64,000 nucleotides of DNA from Tieghemiomyces parasiticus (Eukaryota; Kickxellomycota; Dimargaritomycetes; Dimargaritales; Dimargaritaceae), in NCBI GenBank assembly GCA_027575765.1, contig JANBPT010000114.1, positions 1 through 64,000 on the forward strand, read 5' to 3'. Shown piece after piece: positions 55,538-64,000 of this stretch. Within the stretch, counting starts at the first letter, position 1. Each line of letters opens with the position of its first letter. Position numbers and translations under genes: made by a program. The notes below the pieces were generated by a model. The model worked only from the letters and a program-made list of their open reading frames with translations, did no database searches and was not told the DNA's origin.

Positions 55538-57785
55538 GGTGCTCAGACTGGCTTCAACAGATAGTGAGGTTGGTATTATATCTGTACGCTGCGTAGATAG
55601 GTTGCCAACCAGGGTCTAATAGGGATAGCTTGGACTGGATAAGGAATGTACCAATATTAATATAGACGGTAGCCAGGTTTGCGCAGAGCGTCGTGGCCAC
55701 GTTGATACTTCACAAGAGTTGGTGCCGATTGGGAAGACAGTGGTGACTAAGGAAAATCCGAAGGGTACAAATAACACAGCGTGGAAGGGTGAGGCTAATT
55801 GAAAGCGGGTGGGGGACGTGGTTGAAAGGGCAGTCATTACGGGACCGGGGCCAGGTGGGTGGCGGTGTGGTATGGCTATATAGCATGTAGGGCGGGCTGG
55901 GAAGGGGGGCCTTGGGAGAGGCAGAACGGTGATGATTTTCGAACTGCAGCCGCGTGCAACGGAGCATAATATCGCTAGGGATCGATATAGCTACCGACCC
56001 GGGCACTTCAACAGAGTCTGGTAGAATCGAGGACAACCAGGAGGATGACAAGGGAGGAGAGAGGGGCGGCAACGTATGGAAAGGGGGTTAGGCGACCAGC
56101 GCCTATCTGGGAGGTAGAGTGAAGGAACGAGTGCAGAGGAGGGGAGAGGAGGGGGACTCCGGCGGAAAGGAGGTGACCCCATGGGGTCAGAGGTTGCTGC
56201 CGGTGGTGAGGCATGGCGCTATCGGCCGCTCTGTGGAGTGCGTGGTTGTGCATGGGAGGAGGAGGGGGAGCCGGCCGCCTAGTCATATAGCAGTCGAAGT
56301 AATCGGGCTCTCTAGTGAGCTACTATTAACAGCGCCGAGCAACAACAAGAGGAACAGGTAAGGAGGGGGATGAGGGAGGCTGGGCCTATACACAGCTTGG
56401 ACATGTCATTATTGCAGTGCCTCTGTAGCCCAGGGAGCATGCCGCTGCCGGTCGATGGCACCCGCAGACCCAAATCGATGCTGGTAGACTGCTGCGGCGG
56501 TGGGATGGGGGAAGGGAAGCGATGGCGTCGGGGTTGGGGTCGCTAACGAGAGTTTCATGGCTTGACCGAGTACGGACTCCCGAGACGCTGGTAATCAGTC
56601 TTCGCAACTCGTAGTGAATAGCCCATAGGCTTGAGGATTTGTCAAAGCGAGGCCCCAAAAGAAGAAGAAGAAAAAGGCCCAGCCAGGGATGACCTCGGGA
56701 GGATAGAGGGACGAAGGCAGGTCGGGAACCTGTTGGCCAGCTGATCATGGGGTTGGCTGTACCGCTTGCTATGTGGAGAACGCGGGGTTTATTCAATGGG
56801 CTTGTCTTTAAACCAGAAGGAGAAAGGTATAGGGGTGTCATAGCTAGTACAATCACCGTCTATTCCATATCCCAGATGCTACTGGATCGGGCAACCGGTC
56901 GCTGAAGTCACACCCTAGATGTCAGGTGTCGTCGCAGGTCCGATTGCGTCGCTCAGTCAGATAAAAGTGACAACGAGAGGCGGAGAGAGACGTAGAGAGG
57001 AGACGGGGTAAATATGCAGGCAAATCGTCACAGAGCATAAGCTACCAGGGCAGATACCGAATCGACATTGCTAGGCAGATTGACGACCATTGCTCCGGAT
57101 GACCGACAGTCTGATCGCTTGGTAGAGCCCAACCAACAGTTTCGTACTATGCTTGAAGGTCCCTAATGGGACGTCTTGATGACGACCCACATATCCGGTT
57201 CGTATGCCAGCCTCTAGCATGACCTTGACCTAGGGCGGGTGAGGGTGCTAGGTATCAACTCCAGAAAGCTAGTATACAATGATCGGACCCTGGGCCTGGA
57301 TATAAAGAATCAGACTGCCATACAGTAGTGACTGTGGTGATCCATTGTGGACGGTCACCTATCTACAGTAGAATGCCCACCAATACAGTTCGGCTTGGTC
57401 AGTGTGCGAATGGGCTGGGCGGGCCGATTGTGAACTTATTGGATGCAGGGTAGCGTAATCGCGATAAAGAAAATTTAGCAGTGCCCATCAGGGATTAACA
57501 TCCTGATGCCCAACGACCCAGCAGGAACGACACCCAACGCACAGCTGACGATCAACGATCATAAACACCATCACGGCAAAGGGTACCACAAATAAGGGAA
57601 ATGTTCATATTCACGCTTAACTTTACAGAGTACTATGGAGCGTGGCTAGGTAAACATTTTTTGGGGTGTGGACAATATGTAAAAATGAATAGAGCAATTA
57701 AGATCAAGTCAGTGAGGTAAGGCCGGGCGTGGGCGAACGAATCTACATTGAGCAAACTCGAACAACGTGGCCAACTGGACTGCGT
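55538..57785. other. Gene-poor region, 2.2 kb
   Basis: No gene recognised. Purine-rich on the plus strand from 56,030 to 56,170. The remainder shows neither repeats nor coding composition. Confidence 0.35.
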
Positions 57786-58517
57786 CTAGCAGCAGGCTTC
57801 CATGCAACAACAGCAGAGGGCACCAAGACCGCTAAATAGTAGGGCCCGCGACGATATGAGAATAGCACGTCAACGAGCAGATGTCACGCCACAGATGTTT
57901 GGTTCCGATGAGATAAGGGCAGGAGGTAGGGTACGAGTGAGTCGACAGGGGCAAGTGGGGTGAGGGAGGGAGGCATTGGTTAGATTGAAAAAGGTGCGTT
58001 AGATCAGGCCAGGGGGTGGGAGTTGGGCTTGGGGAGGGGCAGGCCAAAAGCGTATTGCCACCAGCTGGGCAGCCGGCATCAAAACTTACAGTCCTAGACA
58101 CAGGTCGCCACTGCCGCTCTTCTGTTGCGGAGCCTGCTGGTATACCATCTGGGGCTGCTGCTGGTAGCCACCCTGGGGCGGGGCGTAGTACTCTGTTGTG
58201 GGACAGGCAGGGTGCAAACCCAAGTGGGGGGGGTGAGGGGGGGGGGGTTACAGGTGTTAAAAAATGGCATGGAAATAAAGCCGCCAACCTGGGCCACCAA
58301 CTAGAAACGGCCCGGCCAAAGTAATATCCAGACCATTGGGGAGAGGGTGCGTGGCGAGCGTAAAATAAAATAAAAGGCCTGACTTACGCTGCTGGGGGGG
58401 CTGGTACTGGGGCTGGGGTGGGCCACCGCCGTAGTAGCCCTGGGCTTGGGCCTGGGGCTGCGGGTAAGGGTTCTGGCCGTAGGCGTTCGGCGGAGCGTTA
58501 GGGTAGCCCTTGTCCAT
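57786..58517 (-). CDS. CYSTM protein 2
   Basis: Exons 58517-58388, 58192-58090 and 57831-57786 join in phase to 92 residues. The N-terminal two thirds are Pro/Gln/Tyr/Gly-rich (MDKGYPNAPPNAYGQNPYPQ, GGYQQQPQMVYQQAPQQK). The last exon, only 46 bases, supplies the CYSTM end GLGALCCCCMEACC. The middle exon could also be read straight into an early TAA, which would give a form without the Cys tail. Splicing restores the family signature, so I prefer the three-exon model. It is the convergent partner of the CYSTM gene at 52,966 and shares the VYQQAP motif just before the Cys block, so the two are likely old tandem copies. Confidence 0.85.
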
Positions 58518-60446
58518 TGCTAAGAGGGCGAGTGGGTTGCTGTCGCGGGGCGTAGGGAAATGGGGAGAGAAGGCGCGGGGCCGAAAGTGTACAATGCACG
58601 CGAGATGTGAAAAGTTTTAGAGACAAGGTGTGTACAGTGAGCCTGTTGAGTTGGCTGGGTAGCAAAAGGGAGCACTTCGTGGGACCACAGGGCAGTTGAG
58701 ACTGGTTAGACAGCCCACCAAAAAAAAACTGGACAGAGAGGGTAGGATAAAGGGCCAGGCGAGCCTATGGAGGAAGCTGTGGTGCGTGGGACCAGCCAGA
58801 GGGAAACGTCAAGTGAGGCCAAGGGGTGCCGTAAAAAAAGAAACATCCGCAGGAGGAACGGAGACCGGGGCCGCGCTGGTGGCGCGTTGGTGGCGCAAGC
58901 TGTGGTCTGCGAATTGCTCTCTCCACCCTCCGGCGCGCGAGCGACTTGAAAACGGTGGCCAAGCCAGAAGGTCGGGGCCCTCTGGTGCGAGTGTCCAACG
59001 GGAGAAGGCGCAAATGGGCTCGGTCGTAGAGGGAAGGAAGTAATTGGACAGTGGCTTGTCTCAGCCGGGGCCTCGTACGCAACAAAGCGGTTCACTTCGT
59101 GGGCTGACGGGGTAGGCAAGCGTGCACCATAACACCAATATTACGTACCATGTACTGAATGGGGAGTCAGGGTGCGGACCTTGGTGATAGCGCTTGATGT
59201 GGTATGGCAGCCCATGTAGCCCCAATTAAAACATCCAAATTGAAACCTTTGGCGCCAGCCGTCATGACAACATTGAATAATACACTGCCAAGATAAAGGT
59301 CCATCAGGGAATAATCCTTACGAAAACAACGGCCGACAGGGACGCGGGGAGAGGGTCCCCCCCCCACTGGGTTGACTTGCCCACTCGCTATCATGGGGAT
59401 AATTTGATTGGCACGGTGGGGGGCTTGGAGGTCGCGTGCGTGCCTCCCCCCTCTCTTTCTGCTTCCCTGCCAAGCCAAGCTCAACACTGCGCTGGGCGAG
59501 CCAATGGATCGCTGTACTTTCTACGTAGAATTATCCACGCCAAGCCTTTTAAAAGAGACGAGGGACAGTGGACCGACGGGCCTCTCTTTGTGCTGCGGCC
59601 GTTTAAACCTTGCCAATGCATGAACCGGTGCACCAGCCTGTAGTAATTGTGGTCATCGAACCGACGTGATCACCAATACATCCTCACACCCCCAGCCGCT
59701 CTGTGAAACGCACCTGCGGCAGCACATATCCGGGACTGAGTGGTTTGGGGTGGGGAATATCTTAAGCCGGACGTGACAGCTGACGCATCCCAATGAGTAT
59801 TGTCGGCGTATGAAAGATTCGTACACAGCTCACCCTGTCAACCCATCTGACCGACTTGTGCCATCCTCCCTGGCCTCAGCCCCAACCATGGCGGAGGCGA
59901 GTTGTAAGCGTGCTTCGGTGGTATCGCCTCGACAGCTTACAAAAAGGTCTTTGACCCGAATTGTTATGATGATTGGCATTCTAATAGGGGATTATTTCAT
60001 AGCCAAAGCCAGCCTGCTGGAAAAACGTACACAGCCACAGACCCGCCCCATTACAGCCAAAGCTAGCCCTCAACGATCAATGGTCCATAACGTGTCTCCC
60101 AATCGTAAACATTCGCCGACGTCGCCATTCCGACTCTATAGTCGTAACCAACATGTATGAAAAAGAGGTGTTCCGTTGGGCCATGGATGTCGTGGCGGAT
60201 CAAGTAAGAGCTATCTGAATTTCACCCAACTAGCGCCACGAGTCTATCGAGGTCCCTAGCGCCGACATATTTCTCTTGATTATTTATCACTCATCGCATT
60301 GGGTCGTAATTTGGTCGAATTGTATTATTCGGAAGTACAGTGTAAAGGGTCTGGCTATAATTTTTCGACAGCTATGCTACAGGGCAACCCGCTGTCAGAA
60401 CGACATTCCCCTTCTTTTTCACAAGTCCACACCATTCGCCTGGAGC
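58518..60446. other. Intergenic, 1.9 kb
   Basis: No gene recognised. It holds the CYSTM 2 promoter on the left and the 3' side of NDUFS4 on the right. A plus frame at 59,810-60,160 with a possible start at 59,888 contains one hydrophobic stretch but no other support. Confidence 0.35.
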
Positions 60447-61189
60447 TTACTTGGTCCGGACCAGACGCAGCTTACCGGGCGAGTAGGTGAAGTTGTCGGC
60501 GTAGACCATGGGCTTAAACTTCCGCTCTTTGGGTGCTTGGACATAGTAGCTCCAACCTTGCTTCTCGGCGAACTCGATGGCCGCTTCCTTGGTTTTGAAC
60601 TTCATCCGCAGGGCCTGCATGTAGTCGGCACTGAAGGGGGGAGGCGGTCGAAAGTACGGATATAAGCGAGCCCCGTCGCATTAGGGTGCGTTAGTTACCT
60701 TGGATGGGATACGTATCCGGTCAATGCGCAAGACCGTCGTCCGATACGGCATAGGCCGGCGGGGAGGGAAGGGTTGACTTACCTGCTAGCCCAGCCCATG
60801 AGCGGGTTCTCCCAACGGTCACCGTGCTCAATGATATCGAAATCCAGACGCCAGCTCCGGGTGGCGTGCTTGCCAGATTGCATGGCCGACTTGGGTGGCA
60901 TGTAGATGCGCACCATCCGGTCGTGGAGTTCCACAGGGGCGCTCGAGGTCAGGTCAGCAGGCACCAACCCCCCAGGGGTCCTTGTGGGATCAACCACGGC
61001 TTTGGGATCGGTAGAGTCAATGATCCCGGCCGCGTTGGATGCCGCGGTGGCCGAGGTTTCGGGGGTCTTAAAGACGAAGGGGCTGGTGGTGAGCGTGCGC
61101 AGGGCAGGGAGAGCCGGGGTGGTGGCCAGGCGGGCGCGCAGAGGGGCAGCTGTCAGCCGCAGGGACGTCGAGAACAGCGAGAAGGTCAT
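60447..61189 (-). CDS. NDUFS4: NADH:ubiquinone oxidoreductase subunit NDUFS4 (18 kDa Fe-S protein subunit)
   Basis: Accessory subunit on the peripheral arm of mitochondrial complex I, near the NADH module. Exons 61189-60783 and 60630-60447 join in phase to 196 residues. Residues 1-35 (MTFSLFSTSLRLTAAPLRAR) form an Arg-rich, acid-free presequence for mitochondrial import. Conserved blocks follow: RMVRIYMPPKSAMQSGKHATRSWRLDFD in pieces, then RWENPLMGWASS, DYMQALRMKFKTKEAAIEFAEKQGW, KFKPMVYADNFTYSPGKLRLVRTK. The presence of this subunit means the organism keeps respiratory complex I. Confidence 0.95.
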
Positions 61190-61970
61190 CTTGACGTTGG
61201 AGGGAATGGGTGAATGAGTGTAACGGCAGAAAAGATATAAGAATGTGGTCGCGGACTACGAGGATGGCCAGGTGGTTAATGTATAGGTTTGGGGGCCCCA
61301 GCATGGAATTGCAACCTCTGTAAGCCACTTAGCTAATGGGTTCAGGTCGGGGCCAATGAGACGGCTCTAGCCCGCGATGAGGTCGAATCGCCGCATGTGG
61401 TGGGGTCGGCGCTCACGGGTCTCGTGGTTGTGAGGCGCTCTTCTCCCTTGTCCCAAACTCACTGGTAGTCCTCCCTTCTCTTCCTCCCCTCCCCCACCAG
61501 AGGTTGTTCAGTGTAGAGAGGGGGAGCTACAGGGTGTCTTGGCCCTAGCTCTACCCCTCGCACCTCACCAGAGGGGGGGCCGACTATAGTCACGTGATAC
61601 ACCACTTACCTTCTCACGTGGTACCGATCGTTTACCATCACAACAGTCCAAAGGGCTTTGCCACACTTGCATCCTATTTAGGGTTCCATCCTGGCTGCTG
61701 TCAGTTGGCGCCAAAATCGGCACCTTGTACACAAAAGCTTGGACTACATAACGTAACTCTACTCGTCTCCAAATGCAGGCAAGCTACACTTATTGACAGC
61801 TATATAGCCATTTTTTCAAGTAACCCAAGGATTCGATGTGAGGTAGGCGAAACTAGGCTGGGTGTATAAACAGATAGCGTTAATGGTCTAGGCATAAACA
61901 AGGGCGGACCGGCTGGCACTGTAAACTCAGGAAGGAGGTAATGGTGAGGAGATATATATATGATTACATA
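61190..61970. other. Intergenic, 0.8 kb
   Basis: Promoter of NDUFS4 and 3' side of the PHP-domain gene. No gene seen. Confidence 0.4.
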
Positions 61971-63806
61971 CTAGAATGCTGTTAAACCACTCCGGAACCG
62001 GTGGTAGCGGCGTCGTATCCAAGGTACGACATAGAGTCCTGCCAGTCTGTTGAAGAAGATGGCGAAGAAGATTCCCAAGAACAAGCCCAGAAGTGCCTCG
62101 GCGTGGAAAGATACCCGTTCAGGTTGGCAAAAGCTGCCGGTGAAGGAGTACATTCCGCGACGGCGGTCGTAGAAATTGGTAAAGTACCGGGCGATTCCGG
62201 TGAGGGGGGCCAAGAAGAGGTAGACCGGGTTGTACGGCACAGTTGGGCGCTGGCGAGTCCCACTGGGTTCGACCAGGAACGAGGTACGGCGTTGGCGGAG
62301 CTCCTCGATAATTCCATCGACTGTGAAGTTCTTGGCGCTCATGACGGTCCAATTGTAGACCCCGTCATCTGGGTGGTGGATGTCGTTGCCGGTGATTTGG
62401 AAGGGCCGCTGGCGACGGAGGTTGGGCGGAGTATCGCGGAGGTAGAGGTAGGACCGGGTGTCCATGGTGGCACCGTTCATGACCTCGAACCCGTCGATCC
62501 CCAGGGCGACCAGGTCCTGGCGTGAAGGGTGCGTTGGGAGGGTGCTTACATCGTAGCCGCTTTCAGTCTTGTTGGACCATGGGATGTGGTTCACAACTAC
62601 CAAGCCGCCTAGCTCGTGGACGCGCCGTATCACCCGGCGCAGCTCGGTGTCGTCAGGGAACGCCGAGGTGACCGGGATTGTCTCACGGATGTTGAGAAAG
62701 TTCATATGGATACGGCAGCAGCTATATTCCTGGGCGGGAATGACCAGGAAATCATCCGGGTAACGCGACTGGGCGTAGCGTTCAGCTGCCAGTCCGCCCT
62801 CCACCGTGTTATGGTCGCTCACCACGAGGGCATTGAATCCGCTGGCCCGGTAAAACTCTACGAGTTGCTCAGGTGTCATGGAGCCGTCTGATAAAGTAGT
62901 GTGAGCGTGTCCCTCCAGCAGTATGTTGATATTTCCGCGGAAGTTCCGGTCGAACGGCAGGAGGTAGTCTTGCGGTCGGTTGGTCCACGGGAACTCGACC
63001 CGGGCGTAGTTGTACATACGTGGACCTAGGGCACTCTCCAGCCCGGTGGCGATCAGGCCCACGACCGTGAGCAGGACGAGCCACAACAGTGTGAGCAGGA
63101 GGGCTCGGCGTGCACACCACCACATACCGACTATGACGGAGGGTGGCGGCGAGTTGGCCGTTCTCGAACGGGCCCGGCCGAATTGACGCGGGTGCATAAA
63201 GTTCCGCACTTGGGCCAACCGGCCCCCTAATCGCTTCGCCGGAGATGACCCCTCCGTTTCACCGGAGGGAGGACCCGCAGGGTCTTCGAAACCGTCCAGG
63301 GGTTTCCTATCATCATCACTCCTAGATGCCTTATCGTCATCCCACAGGTTCTGCATCGAAGGGGTGCGACCTCCCCGCCGTAAGGTAGGGGTACCGGACT
63401 TGACTGACGCGACCCGGCTGGCCATGCGTTGCCCCGGGACATAGGCGGTGCTGCGGTGGGCCGGAACGGCCGTCAGAACCACCAGGTCTGTGCTGGTGAC
63501 GCTTTCCTCGCCTTCGCTGAAACTGTCATCATCATCATCCTCACTGGGAGGATGCTGGTAGTGGTGAGCATCCTGGAGAGATGAGATTGGGTCGTCGTTG
63601 GCTTCGACAGTCGCATGGTGGCCGTCACTACGGGTCCACGGGTCGGTGATAGTAACATCGATACGATCTTTCGAGATATGTTCATGGACCGGCGGAACTA
63701 TGTGCGCCAGTCGAGAGGCTGAACGCGGGGGCGAGCGAGTATGATTGTCGAAGGGGGGCTCGCGGCTTGGCAGTGTGCTGCCGTCGGTGGAGTACGGGCG
63801 GGGCAT
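61971..63806 (-). CDS. Membrane-anchored PHP-domain phosphoesterase-like protein
   Basis: 611 residues from ATG 63,806. An in-frame ATG at 63,959 exists, but the extra part looks like an intron (acceptor TTTAG at about 63,830) and lacks coding composition. Residues 1-225 are disordered, acidic and Ser-rich. A hydrophobic segment (about 228-256, LLLTLLWLVLLTVVGLIATG) anchors the protein. Residues about 297-510 are the PHP metallophosphoesterase domain: EGHAHTTLSDG (His300, His302), VVSDHNTVEGG (Asp331, His332), PAQEYS (Glu360), VVVNHIPW (His407) and TGNDIHH (Asp475, His477). A second hydrophobic stretch lies at about 569-597. Metal ligands look complete, so hydrolase activity is likely. The substrate is unknown. 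Confidence 0.87.
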   Translation of the reverse strand: MPRPYSTDGSTLPSREPPFDNHTRSPPRSASRLAHIVPPVHEHISKDRIDVTITDPWTRSDGHHATVEANDDPISSLQDAHHYQHPPSEDDDDDSFSEGEESVTSTDLVVLTAVPAHRSTAYVPGQRMASRVASVKSGTPTLRRGGRTPSMQNLWDDDKASRSDDDRKPLDGFEDPAGPPSGETEGSSPAKRLGGRLAQVRNFMHPRQFGRARSRTANSPPPSVIVGMWWCARRALLLTLLWLVLLTVVGLIATGLESALGPRMYNYARVEFPWTNRPQDYLLPFDRNFRGNINILLEGHAHTTLSDGSMTPEQLVEFYRASGFNALVVSDHNTVEGGLAAERYAQSRYPDDFLVIPAQEYSCCRIHMNFLNIRETIPVTSAFPDDTELRRVIRRVHELGGLVVVNHIPWSNKTESGYDVSTLPTHPSRQDLVALGIDGFEVMNGATMDTRSYLYLRDTPPNLRRQRPFQITGNDIHHPDDGVYNWTVMSAKNFTVDGIIEELRQRRTSFLVEPSGTRQRPTVPYNPVYLFLAPLTGIARYFTNFYDRRRGMYSFTGSFCQPERVSFHAEALLGLFLGIFFAIFFNRLAGLYVVPWIRRRYHRFRSGLTAF

Positions 63807-64000
63807 GGTGAAAGAGGAGGGGCCCGTTACGTCTAAAGCGAGAGACGGCGAGACACAGGTTAGGCGGGGGTGGAAGAAGGCAGAGATCAGGCCTGGGCGT
63901 ATAACGATCGAAGGGTAGCTCGGGTTTGAAGAGATAACGGGTAAAATGTGGAAAGACAAAGCATACGACCGGAAGGAAGTAGGAAGGACTGTCTCTGGCC
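63807..64000. other. 5' flank of the PHP-domain gene
   Basis: Probably 5' UTR with an intron or promoter. The in-frame ATG at 63,959 falls here. Confidence 0.35.

Noticed and set aside
60276..61217. Plus-strand frames of 129 and 103 codons
   Set aside because: Antisense shadows of NDUFS4.
1..64000. CRISPR arrays, operons, bacterial promoters, rRNA genes
   Set aside because: None seen; the window is eukaryotic nuclear DNA with spliceosomal introns.

Overview
This is a eukaryotic window, and almost certainly a fungal one. The genes carry short introns with near-uniform GTAAGT-type donors and CAG/TAG acceptors. The set includes a velvet-domain regulator (a fungal family), chitin-binding modules, a fused trehalose-6-phosphate synthase/phosphatase, two CYSTM proteins and a complex I subunit. 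The loose spacing and the several secreted proteins of unknown type would suit an early-diverging filamentous fungus, perhaps a mycoparasitic lineage, but that placement is inference and the species cannot be read from the window.

Layout, left to right. 0-10.5 kb holds minus-strand genes: glutathione synthetase (runs off the left edge), a small secreted or anchored protein, a small basic protein, a dead mariner transposase, an M24B Xaa-Pro peptidase and a velvet protein. 10.5-17.4 kb is gene-poor apart from a secreted CBM18 (hevein-type) protein. 17.4-20.4 kb has two plus-strand single-exon genes: a truncated haemoglobin with a long N-terminal tail and an AGGF1-like OCRE/FHA/G-patch protein. 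20.6-25.5 kb is a ten-exon EST1/SMG5-6-7 family gene. 28.0-28.7 kb is the Ub-E2 variant Mms2. From 30 to 49.5 kb, secreted or surface proteins (a paralogous pair of unknown family, a double-psi beta-barrel protein, a GPI-type Cys-rich protein) alternate with housekeeping genes (prefoldin 4, derlin, TPS/TPP). 49.4-53 kb is non-coding with a (CT)n repeat that spans an assembly gap. 53-58.5 kb has two convergent CYSTM genes flanking a gene of unknown function. 60.4-63.8 kb has NDUFS4 and a membrane-anchored PHP-domain protein.

Most genes are unrelated housekeeping functions: redox and glutathione, proteostasis (derlin, prefoldin, peptidase), RNA decay or telomere, splicing-type G-patch, DNA-damage ubiquitin signalling, trehalose, respiration. 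I see no operon-like system. The least explained parts are the paralogous secreted pair at about 30 and 48 kb, the globin with a possible lipid-anchor tail, and the EST1-family gene with a one-base frame break and a degenerate PIN domain. Exon borders below were worked out by hand from splice motifs and reading-phase agreement, not from transcripts.
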